Shown: positions 1 to 11,285 of the stretch, piece by piece
Numbering within the stretch: the stretch's first letter is position 1
How the letters are laid out: each line of letters starts with the position of its first letter
Assembly: GCA_036346255.1 (NCBI GenBank)
Contig: CM070623.1
Coordinates: 26,356,875 to 26,420,874, forward strand
DNA: 64,000 nucleotides
From: Ampelocalamus luodianensis
Lineage: Eukaryota > Streptophyta > Magnoliopsida > Poales > Poaceae
Direction: 5' to 3'
Notes under the pieces: generated by a model
Database searches by the model: none
What the model was told of the DNA's origin: nothing
Seen by the model: the letters and a program-made list of their open reading frames with translations, nothing else
Made by a program: the position numbers and the translations under genes

Positions 1-889
1 GCCGAGATGCATATGCCACAATCCCTACTTCTTGCATAAGCACACAACCAAGTCCATGGCGAGATGCATCGCAATAAATGTCGAAGCTCTTATGAATATT
101 CTGAAGAGTAAGAATGGGAGTTTAGTCAAGAGAGTTCTCAAGTTTCAAAACTCTCTTCACATTTAATGACCATTCAAATTTCTTCTCCTTCGCAAAAGCC
201 GAGTTAGAGGTCTAGTAATTTTGGAGAAATTTTCAATGAACCTACAGAATAACCCGCAAGTCCAAGAAAACTTTGATCTCAGTGGACACTCTTGGGAGGC
301 TTCCAATTTAGTACATCTTGTACCTTGCTTGGATCAACAAATGATACCTCCTTCACATAACACATGTCCCAGAAATGCAACTTCTCCGAGCCGTAAAGCA
401 CACTTGCTAAACTTAGCATACAATGATGCCGACAAGTGTTTCTAGCACAAGTCTCAAATGTTGTTCATGGTCCTTATCGACTTAGAATAAATAAGGATGT
501 CGTTAATGAACACGATAACGAACTTATCCAAGAAATCCATGAACACCGAATTCATAAGGTTCATAAAATAGGTCGCGCATTGGTCGCACTCAAAGGACAT
601 ACAAAGATACTCGCATAAACCGTAACGAGTAGAGAAAGCTGCTTTGGGAATGTCTCGCTCTAACCTTGATTTGATGATAGCCCACCTCAAATCAATCTTT
701 GAAAAGACTCTGCACCAACCAACCGATCAAAAGATCATCAATACGAGGCAAAGGATACTTGTTCTTGATAGTGACCTCATTTAACTGGACGGTAGTCCAC
801 ACACATCCGCAAAGTGTTGTCCTTCTTTTGACAAAGATTGCCGCATCCCCAAGGTGAGGAACTCCGGTCGAATAAACTTTGTCAAGCAA
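1..889 (-). pseudogene. Broken gypsy reverse transcriptase / RNase H start (element E)
   Basis: Minus-strand frames give recognisable RT pieces. 692-889 holds the stretch ending [11 protein letters not shown]. 454-690 holds FSTRYGLCEY and [15 protein letters not shown], where the catalytic YVDD-type box reads FIND instead of FIDD, so one catalytic Asp is lost. Bases 1-170 align with the start of RNase H in element A (about 50800-50960). Frameshifts separate the pieces at about 690 and 890. The family function is reverse transcription of the element RNA; this copy cannot encode an active enzyme. Confidence 0.85.
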
Positions 890-1015
890 CTCTCCAAGTT
901 GTGTCTTTAATTCACCAACTCATCATGTGCATTCGATAAGGACTCGGATATAGGAGCAGCCCAGAACGAGTTCAATAACAAATTCCACTTCCGATCCGTG
1001 GCAAACCGAAGGTCT

Positions 1016-1440
1016 TCAGAAAGACATCAACATACTCACAGACAATTGCACCGACTCCAAAGAAGGAGTAGTATCAACATGGTGAGCACAAAGGTGAGAA
1101 CCCATTGTCCTAGATTGAAAACGATCAAGTGCCGCTTCATTAGTTAAAGAAATAGATTTGTGAGCACAATTAATTTGCCCAAGGTGCTTGGATAACCAAT
1201 CCATTCCTGTGATAACATCCAACCCTTTAGAATCTATCACAATCAATCAGCCCAAAAGTCTACCCTTCAATATTTATATTGACATTACGGCAGCACTTGA
1301 TTAGTCATAAAGGTCGATCCAGTGAATGGATGATATGAGGTGGATGAAGATGATGCACAATTAAATGATGTTGAGTAGCAAACCGCCTACTAACAAATGA
1401 ATGGGATGCTCCAGAATCAAATAAAACAAACAAGCATATT
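1016..1440 (-). pseudogene. Broken retropepsin region (element E)
   Basis: The frame at 1016-1246 contains MIVIDSKGLDVITGMDWLSKH, the conserved ILGMDWL segment that follows the active site in plant gypsy proteases. The upstream sequence, 1380-1440, still resembles the FDSGASHSF active-site region of element A (CCAGAATCAAATAAAAC on the plus strand), but in a different frame. This was the aspartic protease that cuts the Gag-Pol polyprotein. It is not functional here. Confidence 0.7.
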
Positions 1441-1448
1441 GAAATTAA

Positions 1449-2610
1449 CTAGAGTATACCAAGAACAACTTCAGAGGACACCGCTTCCTCAAGAATAATC
1501 TGTTCACCCGCCCCGAACCTGAACAGGTCGCTTGACCACGGTCGGTGAAGGTGGTGCAGACGCACAGAGCCGGGAAGGTGAAATAGGTGGTATCCCCTAC
1601 GCCTGGCATAGCACTCGATTGGCGAAATGCCCCGACGCCACAATGATAACATATAACTCCCTACTGACAAGAATAACAGATGGTGGCGGCCTACTAGGTC
1701 TTGCTGATTAGTGGAAGAGGATGGACGAGGGGCAACATCACTGGCCTTGGTGGAAAGGGAGTTGGTGTCGCGTGGTCTAGGCACCCACATGCGAGGCCTG
1801 GTGAGTCGCCACCGTGAATAACCGAGAAGTCCGCCGCCATGACTCCTCCAAGGCCTTGCTCTTGCTTTCGCCACAATAGCTTTGTTGACCAAATGGGAAA
1901 ATTTCAAGTCATGCAAAGCTACACCATTTGCAACTCCTCGATAGCCCATTCAAGAACCGGCCCGACGACGAAGGTCACGAAACATCATCGTGGGCATATC
2001 CGCAAGGAAGTTGAACTCGTGCGCATATTCGGCCACGCATTTTCGCCTTTGCTTGAGAGTGAGAAATTCCTATTGCTTGATCATCATCACCCTCAGAATA
2101 TGAGCTTCGCAAAAGCCTCCACTAACTCATCCCAAGTAGGGACATGTCCAGCAGTCGAATGGCAAGGAGGTTATCCCACCATATGCTAGCCGCCCATCAA
2201 GTCGATAATCGCGAAGAGAACCTTTTCCTCTCTAACACCGAGCATTAATAGCTTTTTCTCAATGGTCCGGCCAATCCTCGCTTCCATGGGATCTTGAGAG
2301 CTAGAGAACATCGCGGTTAGTCCGCCAAAGTCGCAAGACCGCTCGCACATAGTGGCCTCTCGCCTCGGCACGGGTGCAACAGGAAGAAGTGTTGCGCGCA
2401 ACCTGCCCAAGATGCGCTTGGTCCATTCGATTGCGCCGATTTGCATGAGCACATCGCCATAGAAGGTGGTGGAGGAAGCTCCTCTTCCCGGGACCACCTT
2501 GCGGACCTCGAGAGCTAGAAGGTTCGGGCCGGCCCTCCCGAGAATGAGGCATGGGAGTCGACATGCTCTTTCCCTTGTTGCGCTTGCGCACGAGTAGTAG
2601 GTCCCGCCAT
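1449..2610 (-). pseudogene. Broken gypsy gag (element E)
   Basis: Two frames align with the gag of element A. 2186-2497 has EKKLLMLGVREEKVLFA, matching the IEKKLAIAQCTGVEKVLFA segment of the retrotransposon gag domain. 1449-1949 has [19 protein letters not shown], matching the segment just before the zinc-knuckle region. The frames are shifted relative to each other and no intact CCHC knuckle is readable. Gag would package the element RNA in cytoplasmic particles. This copy is dead. Confidence 0.75.
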
Positions 2611-2906
2611 CCTCGCTACCACACCATGGTTAACAACATAACAAGGATATACTCAAGCACAAATAAGGTTGAAATTAGAAAGAAACAAATACTGCACATA
2701 TAATGCATCATGTTATGGTGTGCATTTAAATTAACACCAAAACCGTAAACTTCATATATACAACAAAATATTCGGTTCCAGCCTTACATCATAGTCGGCC
2801 ATAGAGGTCGACATAAACCAAAGGTTAAACTTACATATTCGCATAAAACACCACCGCCTCTATTACATGCGGTTTATTTAAGGGCAACTACTAGACTAGA
2901 AGGCAC

Positions 2907-3727
2907 TTATCCACGAGGATTCATCGTCGAGGTGCTAGCATAAAGATCCCGCTTAAAGTTCACCTGAAACTCATTCAAAAGATGAGCTCCGTGGGAACCC
3001 GTGTCAACAGGATCCAAAGGACTAATAAGACGCCTCGAGATCCTAGAAGTGGTCGGTGACCTCCGTGAGGTACAACCGCAGAGTGCGAGGAAAACTCGCA
3101 CTCATCCGGCTTGGCGACTTGTCCATAAACAGCACGCACCCGGCCACTTCTGGAAGCTCGGTAAAGAAGTGGTGCAAAGAAGAATGGAGAGGTCTCTGTC
3201 ACCATAAAGCACGCTATGCAGGAACGCGTTCATGTTTACTCCAAGAAGGTGTACTCTGGCCTCATTAAGACGATGCCGAGTTTCCCACAACTCCTCACAA
3301 GACGATGGATTTGGTCCATGATGCGAACCATCCTCGCCAACTGCCGCACTGAGGTCTTCGCCAAATCAGATCTCATCGAACATGCTCACTTGAGGTAGGA
3401 CCTGATTCGGAAGTGGTCATAGGTGGTTGAGACAATTCCACAAATCATGACGAAGAAGGCTCATCATCCTACTTGCGCTTTCCCAAACACCATAGCCTCG
3501 AGAGGTGGCAAGTGCTTGGACACGAGGGAACACCGCCGCCACATGCCTAGCGATGACGCTGATGAAGGCACGGTGCATTCTCCATCCTCGGGCCTCGGTC
3601 CCGCCGATAGATGGCATACTCTACCGATAAGTAAAATTGATCGCCACATTATGTCCCGCAGAAAGCCGAAACCCATCAACATCCTCTCGGCTGGTCTCCT
3701 TGACCAAGTACCACCCACTCATCTATA
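2907..3727 (-). pseudogene. Relic of the extra ORF upstream of gag (element E)
   Basis: Minus-strand fragments match both ends of the open 270-residue ORF of element A (53767-54579). 3464-3718 contains GFGFLRDIMWRSIL, against YPALLRDMMWRVNF in A. 2907-3101 contains GSHGAHLLNEFQVNF, against GSPGAHLLDEFPVNF at the C-terminus of A. The middle is frameshifted. Position (between primer site and gag) and order are the same as in A, so this protein was ancestral to both families. Its function is unknown. Confidence 0.75.
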
Positions 3728-3918
3728 GACAAAAAGACAAGATAAGAAACAATTCACTTTTAGAAAACCAACAAAGTTGGGGCAAGAATTGACATTAGGA
3801 AAGATAAGAAATAAAAGATGTCATACTTAAGCTTTCAAAATTATACTATCGCTTGAAAATAATTTTTATTAGAAGACTCTCTAATAACTTCGCCATGCTA
3901 CTTAACCTACAGTAACTG

Positions 3919-3929
3919 GCTCGATATCA
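3919..3929 (-). other. Degenerate tRNA primer-binding site of element E
   Basis: The plus strand reads GCTCGATATCA, a decayed form of the complement of TGGTATCAGAGC (initiator Met tRNA primer site). It lies 4 bases from the LTR edge at 3934, the same spacing as in element A. Confidence 0.7.
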
Positions 3930-5460
3930 ACGCTGGCGCTCCGTTATTGAAATGTACTTAATTAAATTCATACTCAGAGCACAATTGTTAATGAAGGAAC
4001 AAGATCGCTTCCTTTATTAAAGATCATGCTAGGAGTATAAATTTAACAAGCAACCGATCCAATAATCGATTCCCTGATATATATATCTCACAATGGTTCC
4101 TGTGATCAACCCATCATTGCATATATATCCTTCAACAACATTGCATCATACACATACAAGTCATTCATTTACATAATTAAACATAAGTTTACAACTTGCG
4201 GTCAAGTAGTACAATATTAAGTGACTTGGTCACTTCAAAAGTCTAACAATGAAGCAAAATAAAATATTAAAATCCACCAATGGCCTCATCCACCACAGCA
4301 GCAATTGCGTGGAGGAAAGAAGTAGCTTTACTCATTAGCGCCACCCGATCGGCGCTAACGGTACTTCATAAAGAAAACCGCCCTCACCGCAACAATAGGT
4401 GATAGCACCTGGTACGGAAGGTACTCAAGTCTTACACAAACTAATAAAATAAAGTGTTTATTAGAACCTAATCAAAGGAATAGAATTTTTACATGCATAA
4501 GGTTACAACAGAAGGTATAAAGGTTCAGATTTGCATAAAGCGATACATCTTAACCTACAAATGCTAAATTTTGATAAAGCAATTTAATAAATCAAAGTTG
4601 GACGAGAATGTAAGTAAAGACATTAAATGTAACGAAGCGATTGCATGAATCCTCATGCTAAACCAAAACCAAAACCAGATTTGTAAATCAAAACTTCTAT
4701 ACAGTGACATCAACTCAAGTTATCGTCCATGACCGTGACACACGCTTATTCGAATGATTTATACCCCGCAGGGTGTACATCTTTACCCACATGACTTAGC
4801 TAGCGTTGCCTTGGATGCCTCCGAATGATGATATACTTCCTTTGGTATGCCGACCGGGAAACTAAGATTTGGTATTTTTCAACAAGCTAACACTATTGAG
4901 TTGGACCCCATGTGTGAACCGATCTCGCTTAAACAACGATCGATAGCATCCGCTAACCGGCACACATGTTGCGCCGATGAATGCCGATCCAAACAATTAA
5001 ATGCGAATGGGCTCACTACCCATATTAGGATGCAATCGGCACCATTAAGGTGCGTATATGCTACTGAGCACATATACGCCTCACCCTTCTAAGAACATCC
5101 GACATCGACATACAAGCTCACATGGCATACAACGCAGTCATCAGACCTAAGCATCTATGCCATACAAGGTCAATACACATATTCTTACTTTCCTGTTTCC
5201 AACCCAATAGTCTTAACATTTTACTTAACCAAACAACGCCCATACACTGCATGTGGAAGTACGTGGGGGACTTGAATTGAATAGTCAGAGTTCGGTCCTT
5301 AATTAACCCGGACAAGTCCACCACAAAACCCAATCTCGTGCACAAAAGCACCATCACTAGCTTCCTCTTGTCCAGATCAGTTTAAATTTAAAATACAAGT
5401 CTGATTTAAAGAAACTGGACAAAGAGTTCAAAATAACACAAGTTCATTTGTGGTTCCCCT

Positions 5461-5485
5461 GTTTGACAAGATATTCTTGTCAAAC
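5461..5485. repeat. Perfect 10-bp stem-loop in LTR E
   Basis: Stem GTTTGACAAG (5461-5470), loop ATATT, stem CTTGTCAAAC (5476-5485). It sits just before the passage CTCTAGACTGCATG. Element A has a hairpin at the same place with a different stem sequence. Confidence 0.9.
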
Positions 5486-7149
5486 TCTAAAATCTCTAGA
5501 CTGCATGTCTAAGCTAAATCTGAAAATATATGTTATAGTATACAGTACTGAGCTAGGGTTAAGTGTATGATTATAATTAAGGTGATCCACCATGTTAGGT
5601 TATAGCTAGCTACTACAGATCACAGTTTTGTATTTTCATAAAAATAGCATGCACAGGTGTCACTGGATTTGTAAAAGCTATTGTATAAAATTTGGGATCA
5701 ATATGGTGCAGAGAGGAAGCTTGCCTTGATAATAGTATACTACATTGTGCTCGGGATGTTCGTAAATAAATTCACCACTTCAAACAAAACCAGATTCTAA
5801 AAGAAGCAATAAGATCCAATAAATGCCAAAATCGACAATAAGCACAAAATGGAAGAAATATGCATGATCAATATGGAAATGCATGCTTGACAAGATGCTT
5901 AAGCCATAACTACCCATAATAGTGAGAATAACCCATATTATAACCTCATCTGCTTTCAAATGGCGTAAACTAAGGCTTAGTTCAAAGTTTCAATTTTCAT
6001 ATTTTGAAAAGAACCAAAACAGATAGATAGCGATTTTGGGAAAATGAAGATAGATCAAGCAAAGGTTGAAATGAAACTTAGCATGATCTTTTAGGTAATT
6101 AATATCCCAAGCTAACCCTATTCTAACCCTAATCGATTAGATTACATCAACTAAAAAGAAACCTATTTTTGTCGGTTGAGTGAGACAAAGAGAAACAGAC
6201 ATATCTTTGCTATGAGGCAAAATAGATGATGACAAGAATTGAAAGATCAACTTGTTATGCTACTAGGTTTAGTGAGACCTAACTAGGATAACAAGTCGAT
6301 GTAAGAAACCCTAGGTCTTGAAAGATATGGAAAACCGAAAGTTATAATAACAACTTTTGGTTTGAAGCAAGTTGAAGCTACTGATATTTAAAAGAATGAT
6401 TTATATGGTCTCCTAAGGTCCTTAGGATGCTCAAAATGTTAAAAACTAGGGTTTTAGCTACTGTAATAGGAAAGACACCAAAAGTTGAGAAAGTCGATTT
6501 TGCTCGTGAGAGAGATAACCTTCGGCTTTAACCTACAAAAGAGGTCAAAACCTTAGTGCAAGGTGAAACCAAGGCTTAAGATCGATAAGCAATGGACAAG
6601 GGCAAGAAACTCCACCGACAACAATGGAGGATAAACTTGATGGTCAACAATGGTATCGACAAAAGCTAGGGTTTATATATATAGAGGTTGAGCTACGTGG
6701 CAAGATGGAAAGGTCTAGAGTTGATGAGGTGTCCATTTAGGCTAATTATCCCAAAAATTAGTTGCAAAGTTTTGGGATAAACCTCTCTTCTGCTTATGAG
6801 AGAGTCGCTGCAGAGAGACAAGGAGATGATAAAAATCATCCGACATGTGGGTCCTCTGTCACCCATAGCGCATGCCTCCTAAAGCCTCAAAGAATATCAC
6901 CATCCGATTAGAAATGGGCGTCGTGATAAATAGAGAGGTTAAAAGGTTTTAATCAGATCTTTAATATGGACCGTGCGATCTAGATCGGTCGATCGAGATT
7001 AAAACAGAGCCCAAAAGGATTTCGGGTTTTGTTCAAATAGGGCGTTGGATTGAAATCCAACGCCAAACTAAAAGATACACGCCATCCCTTAGATGCACCG
7101 ATGCAAAGACCGCTCGATTGAACTTCTACGGCCGATTGACGCGGGATCC

Positions 7150-7600
7150 GGATGGTCCGATTGCATACACTAATACGGACCCTACGATTGAAATCCAACG
7201 GCCCACTAAATTTAGGCCTTAAACGCGCTCGGTCAAAAAGGAGCGCCGTGGGATTTAAATCCAAAGGCCCAGATAAAAGCGCGCCTATGATTTCAAAATG
7301 AAACGAGCGACGCGGTTAGATCAAGAATGGACGGCGGAGATCGTGAGGGGATCCGGAGTCGTCCGAATGCATACACCGCTCTGGACCACACGATGAAGAT
7401 CTAACGCCCGCAGGAGCGCAGCCTAATAGCACGCAGAAAAGGAAAGCCGAGGATTTGAATCGGTCGGCCTTAATAAAAGCGCCTTTAAGTTTAAAACGAA
7501 AGGAGGCGATGGATCGAAATGAACGGTGGAGATCGAGAAGGGCTCGGAGTTGTCCGATTGCATACACTGATCTCGATCGTTAGATCAAGATCCAACGGCG
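7150..7600. repeat. Imperfect tandem repeat of about 200 bp, three units, in U3 of LTR E
   Basis: The phrase GG(A/C)GT(C/T)GTCCGA(T/A)TGCATACAC, in slightly varied form, recurs at about 7150, 7355 and 7546. Each time it is followed 25-35 bases later by a variant of GATTGAAATCCAACGGC. The periods are about 205 and 191. In minus-strand sense this lies near the start of the LTR, where promoter or enhancer repeats are often found. Confidence 0.65.
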
Positions 7601-8519
7601 GAGATCAAGTCGCACACGTGGACAGCTCGCGTAGCGTCATAGCCTCACCCGTTCGATTGAAAATCAACGGCTCTCATCACGCATGGGGTTCGGGCTCGCG
7701 CCCGAGCGTGACTGGGCCGGACCACTTGCACTGGGTTGGACCCAACCGCATAAGTTCGAGTCGCTACAGTACCAGTGTTTAGGTTTAGACATGAAGGTTG
7801 ACTAAATCCTAAATTCAAAGTTTAAAAGTTTGACTGGGCTTTTAAAAATAACAAATGAATTTGTAAAATCATGAAATTTTTGCTGGAGGTTACTGGGATA
7901 ATATATTTCCCAGATAAATTTTAAAATCACATGATCACTTTGTAAAATACATAATTATTTATTTTAGCCCGAAAATATTCATTTAAAGACAATTATTTTT
8001 CTTTAAGTCAATATAATTTCTAAAAATGCAACAAAAAAAATATTTTCAGCCAAGATAATTTATCTAGGCTTTAATAAAAATACTTCCAGTCATAATACAA
8101 GTTTTATCTTGTATTTCCTTGAAAACTTTAAATAAGTTTTTAGTCTTTGGCTAAAAAGGAAGGTTTTACTTGGTAACAGCAACTCCCAACTGGTGATTAA
8201 AAACAGTAAGGCTATGAAGAGCGTCCCATTACTGTTCATAATGCAGATTATTACTGTTTATAGAATTGGGGCTGTTACATTAATAGTTGGTTACTGATAC
8301 ATGAATCCACTTCCCAGTCGGAGTATCTGCTTGTCCACGTCACTTTCTGAACATAGCGATGTCCAATTACCTATCGATGACATCCAGGTAATTGGAGGTC
8401 TATGCGCTCTCTTGGCCGCCATGCTTCTTGAACTTGCAGGGGCTCGATAAAGTTGCCCGTGGCTACAGTCCATCCTCCTCATGCTGCGTGGACAACCCCT
8501 CGAAAATGGCTGAGGGACT

Positions 8520-8523
<4 letters not shown>

Positions 8524-8585
<62 letters not shown>
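8524..8585. repeat. (TA)n microsatellite, about 62 bp
   Basis: An uninterrupted AT dinucleotide run. It produces artificial Tyr-Ile ORFs on both strands. Confidence 0.97.
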
Positions 8586-8588
<3 letters not shown>

Positions 8589-9240
8589 GTTTGTTTTAAA
8601 GGCACAAGCACCTTCGCTTGGAAACTCTATTGAGAAGAGATCAAGAATGGAATAGTAGGACGTACTCGGGATGCAAGGGAGGAGAACTTGACCGGCTTGA
8701 AACACGGCTACACAGGCAAAGGTGAAATAAATGGCGAGAGACAGGTGAAGAGGTGTTGTAGTAGTTTTAACTCATTTGGTCTTGTTTTGGAATGGAATAG
8801 CAAATTTAAAGGGCATAATTGACATATAAACATGTGAATCCCTCAGGTCATTTAAAAGACACAATCTATACACAATATCACATCCAATTGCATTTGTAAC
8901 ATCAGTTAGCAATTCAATTGTATATCAGAATGTATAAATTTGTATGTGTACAACAATTAGCAATTCATTAGAGCTCAAATATAAACTAATTATCAATTCA
9001 ATTTCAGCATAAGACTATTAACATCATTGAGCAGTTCAATAGAGCATACAAATTTGCAATACCTTTCAGTGCTAGGCACAGACAAATCACACAGAGCATA
9101 CAAAAATCAGTGATTGTGCCAAATTAACACATTAAGCAACCTAATAGGATCTATCCACAACTAGCAGCACCAACAGTCACACCCGAACACGACCCCATTC
9201 CCCACCTCCAGATCCATCCATCCATCCATCCAGCCATCAG

Positions 9241-9627
9241 TCACATTGCAGCTCGGTTCACATGAATACCAACAGCCCAAACCAATAGGCGATAGATCTG
9301 TCTTACCTCGACGTCGCTAGTGTCGGTGGTGAGGTAGTCGAGGCTGAGGTCGGTGGAAGGTAGCCGGGGGAGGTCGGTGGAGAGGTAGCCAGGGGAGGTG
9401 AGCCGGGGGGAGAGGATGAAGAGGTCATGTGCGCTGGGAAGAGGATGACACCGTAGCGGGGGAAGCTTCGGGCGACGACGGCGAGGTGGATTTGGCTGCG
9501 AGGAGGTCGATTGGACTGGCGGTGTCGACGAGGGGTCAGGGAGGAGGCTTTGGGCAGCAGCGACGTTGAGGTGGGGAGGGGAACGGGCGAGAGTAAGGGC
9601 GCTGGGGAGTGACGAGTTAGGGCGCAA
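9241..9627 (-). other. Open frame of 128 codons shared with the other CACTA unit, unknown
   Basis: It starts MRPNSSLPSALT and is rich in Pro and Ser. Near its end it has YLTTDTSDVEVRQIYRLLVW. The right-hand unit repeats the same start at 60338 (MRPNSSLPSALI) and the same end sequence around 60600-60715, but diverges in the middle and carries a small insertion. In the right copy the sequence after GATGTCGAG reads GTAAGATAG, so this may be a first exon with a splice donor there. The codon content looks like GC-rich 5' leader and I do not recognise a domain. Confidence 0.35.
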
Positions 9628-9958
9628 ATCCTAGCGGCTCCTACTAATAAAGAGTTATCACAGACGGTTCTATTATGGAACCGTCAGTGATATGGTTGTT
9701 CAAAGTTCTATATATGTTTTGAGCACATACTGTGATGTATATATTTACATGACATGAAAAAATTACATATTTATATGTCAATTTTGTCATTTAAATACTG
9801 ATGAAAATTTACATATGGTTCAACATATAATATAGTAATTTGATCACCTCCAAACTAGATTTTTTTTTTCATTTTGGAATTTACATATGGCCAAACAGCG
9901 TGGCCAGTCGCTTCTTACAAAGATTAAAAAAGTAGAAACCTAAATAAACAAAGTTTTT

Positions 9959-10448
9959 CTAGTGGCGGAGGTAGGCGGCTATCTTCGTCTTCAAAACTTC
10001 GTAGGTGGCGGCGTCAGCATCGGACGGTTCGTGAGCAAATGAAGCCCTCGGACTGTTGAATCAAGAAGAATTGAGCCCATAGGCTCTCTTCCTTTGCTTG
10101 AGGGGTCTCAGCATGGTCAACTCGGTCGCCCGCTACCTCGATTAAGCAGTCCAAGTGACGATGAGCCTCCTGGAGACATGCAACGTCATTGTGGAGAACC
10201 ATGTCGATGACACGGTAAACTCATCGGAAGTGGGAGATCACTCGGAAGACGCGGCCGAGGTGGATGTAAAGACGGTGGAAGGTGGCCATCACCTGCTCTG
10301 GCAAATCCTTGGATAGAGGAGTGAGGACACTATTGATCAAACAGTGTCCTTCCATCGCATCCGCCAATGTACGACCGGAGAGGTGCTCGTATAGTATGGC
10401 CAGGTAGGCGATCAATGCCGACAAGAAGGAAACAAAAGAGGGAGCCAT
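9959..10448 (-). pseudogene. Small ORF of the CACTA unit, broken (left copy)
   Basis: It starts MAPSFVSFLSALIAYLAILYE at 10448. The frame meets TGA after VISHFR (10221) and then continues in register through VLHNDVACLQEAHRHLDCL and EESLWAQFFLIQQSEG, then shifts, ending at the TAG at 9959. The right-hand unit contains the same protein with different lesions (44689-44800 plus 59474-59902). The ancestral product would be about 160 residues, helical-looking, with no known domain that I can identify. It may be an element gene or a captured host gene. Confidence 0.6.
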
Positions 10449-10639
10449 TTCTGCTAGTTTTAGAAGAGTAGAGTTTATATGTGGGGGATGATGATCGTCT
10501 TCAATGGCGGATGATCTGTTTTATAAAACAAGGAATAAATTCAGTACGTGAGACGAAGAGACGCATCGGGGAGCCAAAGCGGCATTGAAGTGGCACTGAT
10601 GCGACGAAGAGACGCATCGACGACGAAGAAACTCATCGG

Positions 10640-10955
10640 GGAACTGGAGGGATATTATCACAGATGGTTATAATTAAGAACCGTCTGGAAAGTATCACAA
10701 ATGGTTATTTGTTGAAAATCGTCTGTGATATTTATAAATATCACAGACGATTATTTTTAAGAACTGTCTATGATACTTCACATACGGTTTTCATCATGAA
10801 CCGTCTGTGATATTATCTCTCCACAGACAGTTTTTAGTGTAGCCAGCAACATAGACGGTCTCTAAACCAAAATCGTCTGTGATTGCATATAATACATACA
10901 GTTTTGGTCAACCGTCTATGATGAGGCGTCTAGTATTAGCCTTTTTGTAGTAGTG
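10640..10955 (-). repeat. Subterminal inverted-repeat array and terminus of the left CACTA unit
   Basis: At least four foldback units pair TCACAGA(C/T)GGTT with AACCGTCTGTGA across spacers of about 8-14 bases (10660-10690, 10700-10735, 10738-10775, 10780-10815). They are followed by the terminal CACTACTACAAAAAGGC (minus strand) ending at 10955. Arrays like this are the transposase-binding subterminal repeats of CACTA elements. Confidence 0.8.
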
Positions 10956-10958
10956 AGT

Positions 10959-11285
10959 TAAAATTGAAGGCTTGATTTGGACTTGATGTGTCGCATCAGC
11001 TGGTGGGGGAGGGGGTGTCGCATCAGCTGGTGGGGGAGGGGGGTTTTGTTGAGTGGCAATGGCTAGTAAATAACCCTGAACTCTAGGGGCATTCTCAGAA
11101 GTCAATCCAGTCGAAGCCGAGGGAAGCTGCCCCTAGGCGACTTCTGGCTTTCGACTTCCACACAATGTAAACGGCTCCCGTCTTCTCCAAAAGCTGCTAG
11201 AGAAAATCGCCTGTTAGGGTTGGCTTTCGACTTTTCCCCGCGAAAAGCCAAAACCGTCCCAAACAGGCTCTATATTCATTTGCCT
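10959..11285. mobile_element. hAT-like element fragment (right end only)
   Basis: The segment ending AAACCGTCCCAAACAGGCTC resembles the last 200 bases of the element at 12997-15538: first the ACCCTGAACT...GGGGCATTCTCAGAAG passage, then GGGAAGCTGCCC, then CGAAAAGCCAAAACCGT. Its left part is missing or replaced by the CACTA unit, whose end abuts at 10955. A 27-bp direct repeat (GTGTCGCATCAGCTGGTGGG) occurs twice at about 10987-11041. Confidence 0.5.

Larger units (their letters stand above)
1..8279 (-). mobile_element. Ty3/gypsy LTR retrotransposon E, partial (5' LTR plus broken internal region)
   Basis: A minus-strand retroelement cut by the left window edge. Reading on the minus strand from 8279 leftwards, the order is 5' LTR (8279-3934), degenerate primer site (about 3929-3919), upstream ORF relic, gag relic, protease, RT and RNase H, which leaves the window at base 1. 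The internal part matches element A (44801-59468) in order and sequence, but nearly every frame carries stops and frameshifts, so E is much older. Integrase and the 3' LTR must lie to the left. The insertion probably interrupts the CACTA-related unit that begins at 8280, but the other target-site copy is outside the window. Confidence 0.85.
3934..8279 (-). mobile_element. 5' LTR of element E (about 4.35 kb)
   Basis: The LTR runs from TGGCGCTCCG at 3934 to the minus-strand start TGTAACAGCCCC at 8279. It shares the LTR architecture of A in the same order: a GTAC stem-loop (4412-4424), a TTCGAA/CCCC-GGG hairpin zone (4740-4850), the passage with GGACAAGTC and GTGCACAAAAGCACCATCAC (5300-5355), a strong hairpin (5461-5485), and the GCTTGCCTTG segment (5720). 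The part from 6950 to 7690 is U3-like, GC-rich and contains tandem repeats. No long ORF is credible. Confidence 0.8.
8280..10955 (-). mobile_element. CACTA-related DNA transposon unit, minus orientation (left copy)
   Basis: The right end reads, on the minus strand, CACTACTACAAAAAGGCTAA from 10955, a CACTA-type terminus, followed inward by an array of TCACAGACGGTT/AACCGTCTGTGA inverted repeats. Inside are a small broken ORF (9959-10448), a second block of the same repeats (about 9657-9700), a Pro/Ser-rich frame (9241-9627) and AT-rich sequence. A homologous unit in the opposite orientation is at 44207-61027. I see no transposase frame. The left boundary is not seen, because the LTR of E abuts at 8279. 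Confidence 0.7.

Noticed and set aside
8291..8705. Frames with Tyr-Ile repeats
   Set aside because: Translations of a (TA)n microsatellite.
10660..10900. Regular CCGTCTGTGATA repeats as a CRISPR-like array
   Set aside because: They are inverted pairs of varying sequence next to a CACTA terminus, the normal subterminal layout of such transposons in a plant genome.
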